A stretch of DNA of 31,141 nt from JAPSGM01 sp036556985 (GCA_036556985.1 DATBIK010000045.1:1-31141), one strand, 5' to 3'. Shown: positions 1-7,433, counted from the first letter of the stretch. Notes: generated from the letters alone by a model not told the origin. Made by a program: numbers and translations.

Positions 1-200
1 AGCGGAAGCCCTGTCCCGGCACGCTGGTTCGCCCGGCTCAGCTCGCTGTCGGCGCGGAAGCGCGACAGCTCACGGTCCGCCGCTTCGAATTCGCACCACG
101 CCGCGTCCCGCGCGGCGCGCGCCTCGCGCGGCCTGGCACCGAGCACGAGAAGACGCAGCCGGGAGCCCATGACGCGCGTGCTGAACTCGGCGGTCCGCAC
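1..200 (-). CDS. apbE: FAD:protein FMN transferase (ApbE family), N-terminal part
   Basis: Cut by the left window edge; about 66 N-terminal residues are visible. ApbE enzymes transfer FMN from FAD onto a Thr/Ser of extracytosolic flavoproteins. Two family landmarks are visible: a start-proximal strand ending in RVMGSRLRLLVLG (the family has a conserved MG[TS] here), and about 30 residues later FEAADRELSRFRADSELSR, which matches the ApbE pattern 'lD..~SrfrpdSEl~rlN'. I chose the GTG at 200 because it lies one base after the stop of the upstream gene and gives the usual short lead to the MG motif; the ATG at 170 would cut inside that motif. It is the last visible gene of a tightly packed cluster with a ferric-reductase-like cytochrome b. 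A flavinylated target (FMN_bind protein) would be expected further left and is not visible here. Confidence 0.75.
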   Translation of the reverse strand, partial: MRTAEFSTRVMGSRLRLLVLGARPREARAARDAAWCEFEAADRELSRFRADSELSRANQRAGTGLP

Positions 201-201
201 G

Positions 202-624
202 TCAACGGCCCGATCCGCCGGAGACGGCCTGCACCGGCGGCGCGCTGGTGACCTGGACCACCTGGATCTGGGGCGCGGGCAGGGCCACGCGGTCCGGCAG
301 CGCGGCGGCCGCCCCGGTGACGACGGCCACCTCCTCCGCGAGCGCGGCGAGGTAGGCGTCGAGGTCCGCGGACGCCTCCAGCGTTCGGCGATACGCGCCG
401 CCCGCGCGTTCCAGGCGGGCCGCCGCACGGCGGACGGCCACAACGGCTCGCAACCGCTCCTGTGCAGCATCGGTGACGGCGTGGCGGAGCGGCTCGCGCG
501 TCGCGCGCAGGGCCGCGTCGGCGGCGGCCTGCTGTCCCGTCACGAACGCGAGGCTCACCGCGTACGCCGCTGCGCACGCCCCAGCGAGCAGGGGAAGGTG
601 GATGACCGGCCTGGCTGCCGCCAT
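202..624 (-). CDS. Small single-pass membrane protein with coiled coil
   Basis: A 140-residue protein. It has an N-terminal hydrophobic segment (about residues 8-26) and then an Ala/Arg/Glu-rich helical stretch (about 28-105) with coiled-coil spacing, then a short Pro/Val/Ser-rich tail. It resembles no family I can name. Its ATG shares one base with the stop of the upstream gene (TGATG), and the downstream ApbE gene starts one base after its stop, so the three are very likely co-translated. The topology (N-in, helical rod outside) suggests a scaffold or spacer for the neighbouring redox components, but this is inference from position only. Confidence 0.6.
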   Translation of the reverse strand: MAAARPVIHLPLLAGACAAAYAVSLAFVTGQQAAADAALRATREPLRHAVTDAAQERLRAVVAVRRAAARLERAGGAYRRTLEASADLDAYLAALAEEVAVVTGAAAALPDRVALPAPQIQVVQVTSAPPVQAVSGGSGR

Positions 625-1115
625 CAGCCGTCGCCCTCGTCCTCGTGATCCTCGTCCTCGTGATCCTCGTCCTCGTGATCCTCCTCCTCGTGATCCTCGT
701 CGTACGAGGAGGCCGGACCAGCGGCGGCTGGCTGGAGGACGGTGACCGTCGCGGGCGGCGGCGCCGCGAGCTGCGCCTGAAGCGACGCCAGCCGTTCCCG
801 AGCCTCCTTCAGCTGGCCCGCGAGCCGTTTCGCCGTCGAGGCATCGGCATCGGCTTTGTCCGCCGCCGCCTCGAGCGCTCGGCGGAGCTCAGCCGCCTGG
901 GCAGAGACGCCGGCGAGCTGCTCGGCGAGCGCTACGGCCCGCGCGCGCTCACCCTCGAGCTCGGCCGCGATCTGGGCAGCGTCCTCCGGTCGGGCCGACA
1001 GCGGCGCGGCGGATGCCGTCCAGCCCGCGGCCAGGCGGATGGCGACTGCGGCAGCCAGGATGCTCAGCGTGAAGCCGAGTGCGACGAGACGGCGGCGCTG
1101 GTCAACGTTCGACAT
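624..1115 (-). CDS. Membrane-anchored coiled-coil protein with His/Asp/Glu repeat tail
   Basis: A 163-residue protein in three parts. Residues about 10-32 form one hydrophobic membrane segment; about 45-118 form a long Ala/Glu/Arg/Leu coiled coil; after a Pro/Ala linker, residues about 135-163 form an extremely acidic tail built from DEDHE-type repeats. The tail is encoded by a perfect-length 15-bp tandem repeat. Such His/Asp/Glu tracts bind divalent metals (Fe, Zn, Ni, Cu) in many unrelated proteins. The gene overlaps the end of the cytochrome b gene by 14 bases and shares a base with the next gene. I recognise no family. A role in metal capture or delivery beside a ferric-reductase-like protein is inference. 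Confidence 0.65.
   Translation of the reverse strand: MSNVDQRRRLVALGFTLSILAAAVAIRLAAGWTASAAPLSARPEDAAQIAAELEGERARAVALAEQLAGVSAQAAELRRALEAAADKADADASTAKRLAGQLKEARERLASLQAQLAAPPPATVTVLQPAAAGPASSYDEDHEEEDHEDEDHEDEDHEDEGDG
641..700. repeat. Four tandem 15-bp units encoding the DEDHE tail
   Basis: The unit CCTCGTGATCCTCGT (plus strand) occurs four times head to tail at 641, 656, 671 and 686. Only one base differs, in the third copy. It lies in frame in the minus-strand gene, so copy-number change would lengthen or shorten the acidic His tail by five residues without a frameshift. Confidence 0.95.
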
Positions 1116-1824
1116 GGATCGTCTCCGGTGCGAGTGGTGATGGCGAGCGCGGCACGTGCACCGCGGGCGCCGTGTGCGGTTCCTCGCGAACGCGGCCGCC
1201 AGAGCGCGCCTTCACGAACCAGTAGCGGTAGCCGGCGGCGCCCGCGACGGCGATGGCGATCGCCCAGTACAGCGGCCGGATCGCGTCCGTATCGGTCCCG
1301 GACAGGACGCCGTGCGCCCAGCCCAGGGCCAGCACGACCGCGCTCAGGCGATGGAGCTTGAGCCACGCCCCGCGAGGCAGGATCGAGGTGAAGCGCGCGG
1401 TGAGGACGGTGACGAGCAGCGCGTACATGGCCAGCACGCCGAGGGCGACGGGGACCGATCGGTACTCCGACAGCCCCGGCACCAGAGAACCGCCGATGCC
1501 AACCCCGGCATAGGGGTCGACGACGATGCTCACCACGTGGATCCCGAGGAACGCGAGCACGAAGACCCACAGCGACTCGTGCCAGGGGAAGATCCGCTTG
1601 GCCTGCTTCCAGCGCGCCTGCTCCGGATGGCTGAGGACGATGCCGAGGACGATGAGCGCGGAGAGCAGCATCAGCGTCACGATGCCGGTCGCGCGGGCGG
1701 CCATCCAGACCCGCATCTCGGCCTGGTAATCGGTCGTGGCGGGAAGGATCTGGTCGGTCGCGTACAGGATGCCGACGACGAGGACAACGACAAGGACGGC
1801 GACGATCCGCCAGCTCGTCTTCAC
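1102..1824 (-). CDS. Ferric-reductase-like transmembrane cytochrome b protein
   Basis: About 240 residues from GTG 1824 (an in-frame ATG at 1902 would add 26 polar, Arg/His-rich residues). It shows about six hydrophobic segments. Two helices carry spaced histidine pairs, H82/H96 (WHES...GIHVV) and H158/H171 (LKLHRL...GWAHG), the bis-histidine pattern of two stacked b hemes in the ferric reductase-like domain (FRD, also in MsrQ and YedZ). There is no FAD/NAD domain, so it would be an electron conduit that needs a separate donor. It heads a cluster that continues into two membrane coiled-coil proteins and ApbE, which points to electron transfer to an extracytosolic flavoprotein. MsrQ is the main alternative, but no msrP is seen next to it. 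The GTG start places the first membrane helix at the N-terminus. Confidence 0.7.
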   Translation of the reverse strand: MKTSWRIVAVLVVVLVVGILYATDQILPATTDYQAEMRVWMAARATGIVTLMLLSALIVLGIVLSHPEQARWKQAKRIFPWHESLWVFVLAFLGIHVVSIVVDPYAGVGIGGSLVPGLSEYRSVPVALGVLAMYALLVTVLTARFTSILPRGAWLKLHRLSAVVLALGWAHGVLSGTDTDAIRPLYWAIAIAVAGAAGYRYWFVKARSGGRVREEPHTAPAVHVPRSPSPLAPETIHVER

Positions 1825-1977
1825 GACGTTGACGGACCTCGAGGCCCGGTGGACTGGGGCATGGCGCCCGGACGGTAGGCGTGCATGCCTGTACCGAGTC
1901 ATCTCCGGACCGGAAGGTTTCAGGCCGAGCCGAGTACCTTCGGGCCAGGACCGATGGCGGCGCCGCCGCGCCGTCGG

Positions 1978-3732
1978 TCAGACGGCGAGCGGCTCCCGGT
2001 ACTCGCCGTACACGGCGCGCAGCGCATTGCACATCTCGCCGATCGTGGCGTAGGCCTCCACCGCCTCCATGATGGCGGGCATGAGGTTCACGTCCCCGCG
2101 AGCGGCCTCGTCGCGAAGCCTCGTCATGGCGCGGGCGTGGGCATCGGCGTCGCGATCGGCCCGGACGCGGGCGAGGCGAGCCAGGTGGCGAGCCTCCTGC
2201 TCCCCGCTGATCTCGAGCAGCGGGATGCGGAGCTCCTCGTTCGGATCGGCGTACTTCGTGACGCCCACGAGGTCGCGCTCGTGCGCCTCGAGCTCGCGCG
2301 ACTGCTCGTAGGCGGCATCGGCGATCTCGGCCTGCGGGTAGCCGGCTTCCAGCGCCTTGACCATGCCGCCCATCTCGTCGATGCGGGCGATGTAACCCCA
2401 GGCGGCCTGCTCGGTCTGGTTCGTCAGCGTCTCGACGAAGTAGGACCCGGCCAGCGGGTCGACCGTGTTCGCAGCGCCGGACTCCTCGGCGATGATCTGC
2501 TGCTGGCGCAGGGCGATGAGGGCGGCCTCCTCGGAGGGCACGGCCCAGGCCTCGTCGTAGGCATCGGTATGCAGCGACTGCGTGCCGCCCAGCACGCCGG
2601 CCAGCGCCTGGATCGCCACCCGAGTGAGGTTGTTCAGCGGCTGCTGCGCGGTGAGCGACACGCCGGCGGTCTGGGTGTGGAACCGCATCCAGGTGCTCCG
2701 CTCGTTCTCGGCCCCGAAGCGCTCGCGGGCGAGCTTGTACCAGATCCGCCGCGCGGCGCGGAACTTGGCGATCTCCTCGAAGAAGTCGTTGTGGCTGTTG
2801 AAGAAGAACGACAACCGCGGCGCGAAGTCGTCGAAGCGCAGGCCCCGCGCCAGGGCGTCCTCCACGTAGGCGATGCCATCGGCGATGGTGAAGGCCAGCT
2901 CCTGGACGGCGGTCGAGCCGGCCTCCCGGATGTGGTAGCCGGAGATCGAGATCGTGTTCCAGCGTGGCAGCTCGCGGGTGCCCCACTCGACCGTGTCGGT
3001 CACGAGCTTCAGCGAGGGAGCCGGCGGGAAGATGTACTCCTTCTGGGCGATGAACTCCTTGAGGATGTCGTTCTGCAGCGTCCCCGACAGCTGCGCGCGC
3101 GGCACGCCCATCTTCTCCGCGGCCACGATGTACATGGCCCAGATCATGGCGGCGGGGGAGTTGATGGTCATGGAGGTCGAGATCTCGCCCACGGGCAGGT
3201 CGCTGAGGAGGATCTCCATGTCCGCCAGCGACGAGACCGCCACGCCGCAGGTGCCGAACTCGCCCGCGGCCTGCGGCTCGTCGTGGTCGTAGCCGTACAG
3301 GGTCGGCATGTCGTAGGCGATCGACAGCCCCGTGCCGCCGGCGGCGATGAGCTTCTTGAAGCGGTCGTTCGTGTCCTCGGCGGTGCCGAAGCCGGCGAAC
3401 ATGCGCATCGTCCACAGCCGGCCGCGATGGCCGGTGGGGTGGATGCCGCGCGTGAAGGGCGGCTCGCCAGGCAGGCCCAGGTCATCGATCTCGTCCCAGC
3501 CGGAGGCGTCGTCGGCCCCCAGCGCCGGGCGGCCGTAGGCGTAGTGCGGCCGGTCACGGTCGGGGTCGTTGGCAGGGTCGCGCAGGTCGGCGGGCGTGTA
3601 CACGCGGCCGATCTCCACGCCGGACTGCGTGATGAACCGCGCCTTGCGCTCCGCCATCCGCTCGAGAGCCGGCTTCAGGCGCTCGGCCTCCCATCGGTCC
3701 TGGTGCTCGCGCCAGCGCTTGTCGTCAGTCAC
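1978..3732 (-). CDS. B12-dependent acyl-CoA mutase, catalytic (large) subunit; isobutyryl-CoA-mutase-like residues
   Basis: 584 residues from GTG 3732. This is the TIM-barrel catalytic chain of the methylmalonyl-CoA mutase family without the C-terminal B12 domain, as in two-subunit isobutyryl-CoA mutase (IcmA), 2-hydroxyisobutyryl-CoA mutase and archaeal MCM. Landmarks: MRMFAGFGTAEDTN (110-122), STSMTINSPAAM (185-196), GTLQNDILKEFIAQKEY (217-233), SGYHIREAGSTAVQE (264-278; His267 is the family's catalytic His) and RFHTQTAGVSLTAQQP. At the two positions that contact the carboxylate of methylmalonyl-CoA (Tyr89 and Arg207 of the Propionibacterium enzyme) this protein has Phe112 and Gln230, the isobutyryl-CoA mutase pair. 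The B12-binding partner is probably the gene at 20585. It lies 52 bases after the GDH-like gene. A TTGCGA/CAGACT pair lies ahead of the GTG, so a leaderless start is possible. Automatic annotation would probably say methylmalonyl-CoA mutase. Confidence 0.9.
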   Translation of the reverse strand: MTDDKRWREHQDRWEAERLKPALERMAERKARFITQSGVEIGRVYTPADLRDPANDPDRDRPHYAYGRPALGADDASGWDEIDDLGLPGEPPFTRGIHPTGHRGRLWTMRMFAGFGTAEDTNDRFKKLIAAGGTGLSIAYDMPTLYGYDHDEPQAAGEFGTCGVAVSSLADMEILLSDLPVGEISTSMTINSPAAMIWAMYIVAAEKMGVPRAQLSGTLQNDILKEFIAQKEYIFPPAPSLKLVTDTVEWGTRELPRWNTISISGYHIREAGSTAVQELAFTIADGIAYVEDALARGLRFDDFAPRLSFFFNSHNDFFEEIAKFRAARRIWYKLARERFGAENERSTWMRFHTQTAGVSLTAQQPLNNLTRVAIQALAGVLGGTQSLHTDAYDEAWAVPSEEAALIALRQQQIIAEESGAANTVDPLAGSYFVETLTNQTEQAAWGYIARIDEMGGMVKALEAGYPQAEIADAAYEQSRELEAHERDLVGVTKYADPNEELRIPLLEISGEQEARHLARLARVRADRDADAHARAMTRLRDEAARGDVNLMPAIMEAVEAYATIGEMCNALRAVYGEYREPLAV

Positions 3733-3784
3733 CGGGCAAGTCTGCCGGCAAAACCGATGCCGTCGCAACCGGAGCGCACGATGG

Positions 3785-5047
3785 TCAGGGGTAGAGGCCG
3801 CGGCGGGTGGTCGCCTCGGCCACGCGCTCGACGGCGACCATCATCGCCGCCCCGCGCAGGTCGACGCCGTGCTTCTCGCTCATGGCCACGATGCCGTCGA
3901 AGGCGTCGTCCATGTGCCGGTCGAGCTCGGCGTTGACCTCTCTCTCTGTCCAGAAGAAGGCCTGCATGTCCTGCACCCACTCGAAGTAGGCGACCACGAA
4001 GCCGCCCGCCGTACACAGGATGTCGGGGATGACGAGGACTCCCCGATCGGCGAGCGCGTGGTCCGCCTCGTGGGTGGTCGGCGAGTTCGAGGCCTCGGCC
4101 ACGATCTCGGCCCTGATGCGGTCCGCCTCCTCGGCGCCGATCTGGTGCTGCACCCCGGCCGAGACGAGGATGTCGCAGTCGAGCCCGAAGGCCTCGCGGC
4201 GGTCGATCGCCTCGGCATCGGGCAGGCCGGCGATCGTGTCGTGCTGGTTGCGCCATGCGATGGCGGCGCCCACGTCCAGGCCGTCGGCGCGCGTGACCGC
4301 CTGCCGGTCGTCGGCGATGGCCACCACCCGGGCGCCGGCATCGGCCAGCATGGCGGCGAGGGCTGTTCCCACCCGACCGAAGCCCTGGATCACGACCCGC
4401 GCACCGTCGATCTGCAGGTCACGCGCGCGGGCTGCGCCCAGGATGCAGCGGAACGCGCCGCGGCTCGTCGCCTCGCGGCGCCCCTCCGACCCGCCGATCG
4501 ACGCCGGCTTGCCGGTCACCGACGCGGAGACGGTGTAGCCGTGCTGCATGCTGAAGGTGTCCATCATCCAGGCCATCGTCTGCGAGCCGGTGTTCACATC
4601 GGGCATCGGGATGTCGCGGTCGGGGCCGAGCAGGATGGCGATGTCCGTCGCGAAGCGGCGGGTCAGGCCCTCCCGCTCGGACTCGGACAGCGTGCGCGGG
4701 TTCACGACCACGCCGCCCATCGCGCCGCCGTAGGGGATCTGGACGATGGCTGCCTTCCAGGTGTTCACCATGGCCAGCGCGCGCACGAGGTCCAGGTCGA
4801 GGTCATCGGTGAAGCGCACGCCGCCGGTTGCGGGGCCGCGGTTCACGTTGTGGTGGACCCGGAAGCCGGTGTAGACCCGGACGCTGCCGTCGTCGTGGCG
4901 AACCGGAAAGTGGACGATCAGCTCGCGCTTCGGCTCGCGCAGGACGGCGTGCATGGCGGCGTCGAGCTGGAGCCGTTCGGCGGCGATGTCCACGGCGTGC
5001 TGCGCATCGGCCCAGATGCCGTCGTGTGCCGTCTCGGGGACGAACAT
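3785..5047 (-). CDS. Glu/Leu/Phe/Val dehydrogenase family protein lacking key lysines
   Basis: 420 residues from ATG 5047, which has GAGG eight bases upstream; this is normal length for a hexameric glutamate dehydrogenase. Both domains are present: an N-terminal substrate domain (about 1-185) and a Rossmann domain with QGFGRVGTALA (221-231), followed by AIAD, suggesting NAD rather than NADP. The catalytic-Asp motif MPDVNT (Asp150) and the lysine in NTWKAA (Lys98) are kept. The other two signature lysines are gone. The GPxKGGxR motif reads GPATGGVR (Thr74), and the GGxKGG motif, whose Lys is catalytic, reads GGAMGG (Met110). I checked both codons (ACC and ATG) in the DNA. The reaction would be oxidative deamination of glutamate, but this copy may be inactive or regulatory, or use another substrate. 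It sits just upstream of the mutase gene. Confidence 0.88.
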   Translation of the reverse strand: MFVPETAHDGIWADAQHAVDIAAERLQLDAAMHAVLREPKRELIVHFPVRHDDGSVRVYTGFRVHHNVNRGPATGGVRFTDDLDLDLVRALAMVNTWKAAIVQIPYGGAMGGVVVNPRTLSESEREGLTRRFATDIAILLGPDRDIPMPDVNTGSQTMAWMMDTFSMQHGYTVSASVTGKPASIGGSEGRREATSRGAFRCILGAARARDLQIDGARVVIQGFGRVGTALAAMLADAGARVVAIADDRQAVTRADGLDVGAAIAWRNQHDTIAGLPDAEAIDRREAFGLDCDILVSAGVQHQIGAEEADRIRAEIVAEASNSPTTHEADHALADRGVLVIPDILCTAGGFVVAYFEWVQDMQAFFWTEREVNAELDRHMDDAFDGIVAMSEKHGVDLRGAAMMVAVERVAEATTRRGLYP

Positions 5048-5200
5048 GCGGGTCCTCGCTGCGGGCGGGAAGCGGAGCATACCGCCGCCCCCTCGCGGCG
5101 GACAAGGATTTGGTGGCACACTGGAGGGACCCACTTCACCCCGGCTCCGGCGGAATGACCTGTATCCGACCGGCGCCGAACCGAACATCCGGAGGCGACC

Positions 5201-6139
5201 ATGGCTCCCCGTGTCATGACCGTGAGCGGACCGATCCCACCCGAGCGCATCGGCTTCACCCTCCCGCACGAGCACACCGGGATCCACCTCTGGCACGTCC
5301 CGGACCGATGGGACTACTGGGAGCTGACGCCGGACGAGGACGCGATAGCCGACGAGCTCCGCGACTTCCGCCGCCGCGGCGGCTCGACCCTCGTCGACCT
5401 GACTCTCCCCGGCGTGGGCCGCGATCCGGAGCGCCTTCGGCGCCTGGCCACCCGAACCGGCGTCCAGGTCGTGATGGGAGCCGGCTGGTATCGGCAGTCC
5501 TACTATCCCGCCGAGGCGCTTCTCGACCGGCGCAGCGTCGACGACATCGCCGCCGAGCTCGTCCGCGAGTTCACCGATGGCGTGGCCGGCACCGGCGTCC
5601 ACCCCGGCATCCTCGGCGAGATCGGCACCGACAAGCCGTGGGTCAGCCCGCTCGAGGAGCGGGTCCATCGCGCGGTGGCGCGGGCGTCGCGCGAGACAGG
5701 CATGGCGATCAGCACCCACGGCGTGATGTCCCCGGTGGGCCAGGCCCAGCTGCGGATCTTCGAGGAGGAGGGGGCGGACCCGGCGCGGGTGGTCATCGGC
5801 CATGCCGACTCGTACCCGGTGCTCGACCACTACCTCGCCATCCTGGACCGCGGCGCGAACCTCGAGTTCGACTTCCTCGGCCACCGCTTCGCGACCGAGG
5901 AGGCGGAGGAGCCGCGCCTGGTGCAGACCATCGTCGAGTTGCTCGAGCGCGGTTACGCGAGCCAGATCCTGCTCAGCCAGGACGTGTGCCACAACCAGCA
6001 GCTGAAGCAGAACGGCGGCTTCGGGTTCACGTACCTCCAGCAGCACTTCCTGCCGACGCTGCGCACCGCGGCGGTGGGGGAGGGCGAGATCGCGCAGATG
6101 ACGATCGACAACCCGCGCCGCATCCTCACCATTCCCTGA
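5201..6139 (+). CDS. Phosphotriesterase-family amidohydrolase (Php-like)
   Basis: 312 residues; the ATG at 5201 is preceded by GGAG at good spacing. A TIM-barrel metal hydrolase of the PTE family. Metal ligands by motif: H23 and H25 in LPHEH, bridging Glu140 in GEIGT (Glu, as in the E. coli phosphotriesterase homology protein, instead of the carbamylated Lys of true phosphotriesterase and PTE-like lactonases), H173 in STHG, H201 in GHAD and Asp261 in LSQD. The C-terminus has the usual 'NPRRIL' ending. The natural substrate of this subgroup is mostly unknown; lactone or ester hydrolysis is plausible. It is divergent from the GDH-like gene, and the following gene starts two bases after its stop. 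Confidence 0.85.
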   Translation: MAPRVMTVSGPIPPERIGFTLPHEHTGIHLWHVPDRWDYWELTPDEDAIADELRDFRRRGGSTLVDLTLPGVGRDPERLRRLATRTGVQVVMGAGWYRQSYYPAEALLDRRSVDDIAAELVREFTDGVAGTGVHPGILGEIGTDKPWVSPLEERVHRAVARASRETGMAISTHGVMSPVGQAQLRIFEEEGADPARVVIGHADSYPVLDHYLAILDRGANLEFDFLGHRFATEEAEEPRLVQTIVELLERGYASQILLSQDVCHNQQLKQNGGFGFTYLQQHFLPTLRTAAVGEGEIAQMTIDNPRRILTIP

Positions 6140-6141
6140 CG

Positions 6142-7173
6142 GTGGCCGAGCCGCGCGATCCGGTCGTCGACCTGCGGCGGATCGCCTTCCTGCTCGAGGC
6201 CGCGAACGAGCCGTCGTACCGGGTCGGCGCCTTCCGCAACGCGGCGCGCACGCTCACGCGCATGCCACCCGGCGAGCTCGAAGCGCTCTCCGCGCGCAAT
6301 GCGCTGCGCGAGCTCCCGGGAGTGGGCGAGGTGGTCGAGCGCACGATCGTCGAGTCGCTGCGCGGCGAGGAACCGGTCTACCTGCGCCGGCTTGAGGCGA
6401 CCGGCGGCCGCATGGTGGCCGAGCTCGGCGCGGAGCTGTGCGCAGCGCTGCGCGGCGACTGCCACGTCCATTCCGACTGGTCGGACGGTGGCGCCTCGAT
6501 CCGGGAGATGGCCGAGGCCGCGCGCGAGATCGGGCGCGAGTACGTCGTCCTCTCCGACCATTCGCCGAGCCTGACGGTCGCGAACGGGCTGACCGCCGAG
6601 CGGCTGGAGCGCCAGCTCGACGAGGTGGCGGCCCTCAACGCTGAGCTGGCGCCGTTCCGGATCCTGACCGGGATCGAGGTGGACATCCTGGCCGACGGAT
6701 CGCTCGACCAGTCGGCCGAGCTGCTCTCCCGGCTGGACGTGGTGGTCGGCAGTGTCCACTCCCAGCTGCGCATGGAGTCGCGCTTCATGACCCGACGCAT
6801 GGTCACCGCGCTCGCCGACCCGCACCTCGACATCCTCGGCCACTGCACCGGGCGGATGCGGACCCGGAAACGGAACCGTCCCGAGTCGACCTTCGACGCC
6901 GAGATCGTGTTCGCAGCCGCTGCCCGGTTCGACAAGGCCATCGAGGTGAACTCGCGCCCCGAGCGCCTCGACCCGCCGAAGCGGCTTCTGCGCCTGGCGC
7001 TCGAGGCGGGTTGCCGGGTCGCGATCGACTCGGACGCCCACTACCCCGGCCAGCTGGCGTGGCTGCCGTACGGCTGCGACCGCGCCGCGGCATGCGGGGT
7101 GCAGGCAGCCTCGGTGGTAAATGCCCTCGCCGCCGACGAGCTGCTCGCCTGGGCGGGCGCGCACGAGGCCTGA
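6142..7173 (+). CDS. HhH-PHP protein (PolX-like ends without the polymerase core)
   Basis: 343 residues from GTG 6142, two bases after the stop of the hydrolase gene. The N-terminal ~100 residues resemble the helical N-terminal domain of family X polymerases (RIAFLLEAANEPSYRVGAFRNAA) with a helix-hairpin-helix (LRELPGVGEVVE, 56-67). From about residue 107 there is a PHP metal-dependent phosphoesterase domain: HVH (108-110), LSDH (137-140), GIEVDIL, VVGSVHSQ, ILGHCTG and IDSDAHY. The nucleotidyltransferase palm found between these parts in bacterial PolX is missing. Known PHP domains next to HhH act as exonucleases or phosphoesterases, so a DNA-end-processing role is reasonable but not shown. 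Confidence 0.82.
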   Translation: MAEPRDPVVDLRRIAFLLEAANEPSYRVGAFRNAARTLTRMPPGELEALSARNALRELPGVGEVVERTIVESLRGEEPVYLRRLEATGGRMVAELGAELCAALRGDCHVHSDWSDGGASIREMAEAAREIGREYVVLSDHSPSLTVANGLTAERLERQLDEVAALNAELAPFRILTGIEVDILADGSLDQSAELLSRLDVVVGSVHSQLRMESRFMTRRMVTALADPHLDILGHCTGRMRTRKRNRPESTFDAEIVFAAAARFDKAIEVNSRPERLDPPKRLLRLALEAGCRVAIDSDAHYPGQLAWLPYGCDRAAACGVQAASVVNALAADELLAWAGAHEA

Positions 7174-7224
7174 GGCTCCATCGGTCATACTTTCGAAGAC
7201 CCACCGAAGATGAAGGAGACACGC

Positions 7225-7428
7225 ATGTCCGTCGCACGCGTCACCGAGCTCAGCTGCACCTCGACCGAGTCGTTCGAGGACGCCATCCGCCAGGGGATCG
7301 ACCGCGCTGGCAAGACGCTTCGCCAGGTCCGCAGCGCGTGGGTCAAGGAGCAGCGGGTCAACATCAGCCGGGACGGCACTGTCGAGTTCCAGGCCAACAT
7401 CCTGGTGACCTTCGTCCTCGAGGACTGA
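7225..7428 (+). CDS. Dodecin family flavin-binding protein
   Basis: 67 residues. The ATG at 7225 is chosen over the one at 7210 because AAGGAG lies just before it. The sequence follows the dodecin pattern throughout: beta strand (VARVTELSCTSTES), one helix (FEDAIRQGIDRAGKTLR), then VRSAWVKEQRVNI and VEFQANILVTFVLED. Dodecins form hollow dodecamers that store or buffer riboflavin, FMN or CoA in the cytoplasm. The nearby F420-type oxidoreductase and the ApbE gene at the left edge are also flavin-related, but no operon links them. Confidence 0.88.
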   Translation: MSVARVTELSCTSTESFEDAIRQGIDRAGKTLRQVRSAWVKEQRVNISRDGTVEFQANILVTFVLED

Positions 7429-7433
7429 TCGCC

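Noticed and set aside
1064..3415. A very long open frame antisense to the cytochrome b and mutase genes' frame
   Set aside because: Its product is Arg/His/Gly/Pro-rich low-complexity sequence with no family motifs. It overlaps two clearly real genes. GC-rich DNA gives such shadow frames.
5048..5200. Possible RNA gene in the divergent gap between the GDH-like and hydrolase genes
   Set aside because: I looked for a tRNA-like fold and regulatory stems and saw nothing convincing; only short CG-rich pairings and the hydrolase ribosome-binding site.
4828..6141. In-frame upstream extension of the HhH-PHP gene
   Set aside because: It runs through the GDH-like and hydrolase genes in the wrong frame and codes for Arg/Pro-rich shadow sequence. 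GTG 6142 right after the hydrolase stop is the sensible start.
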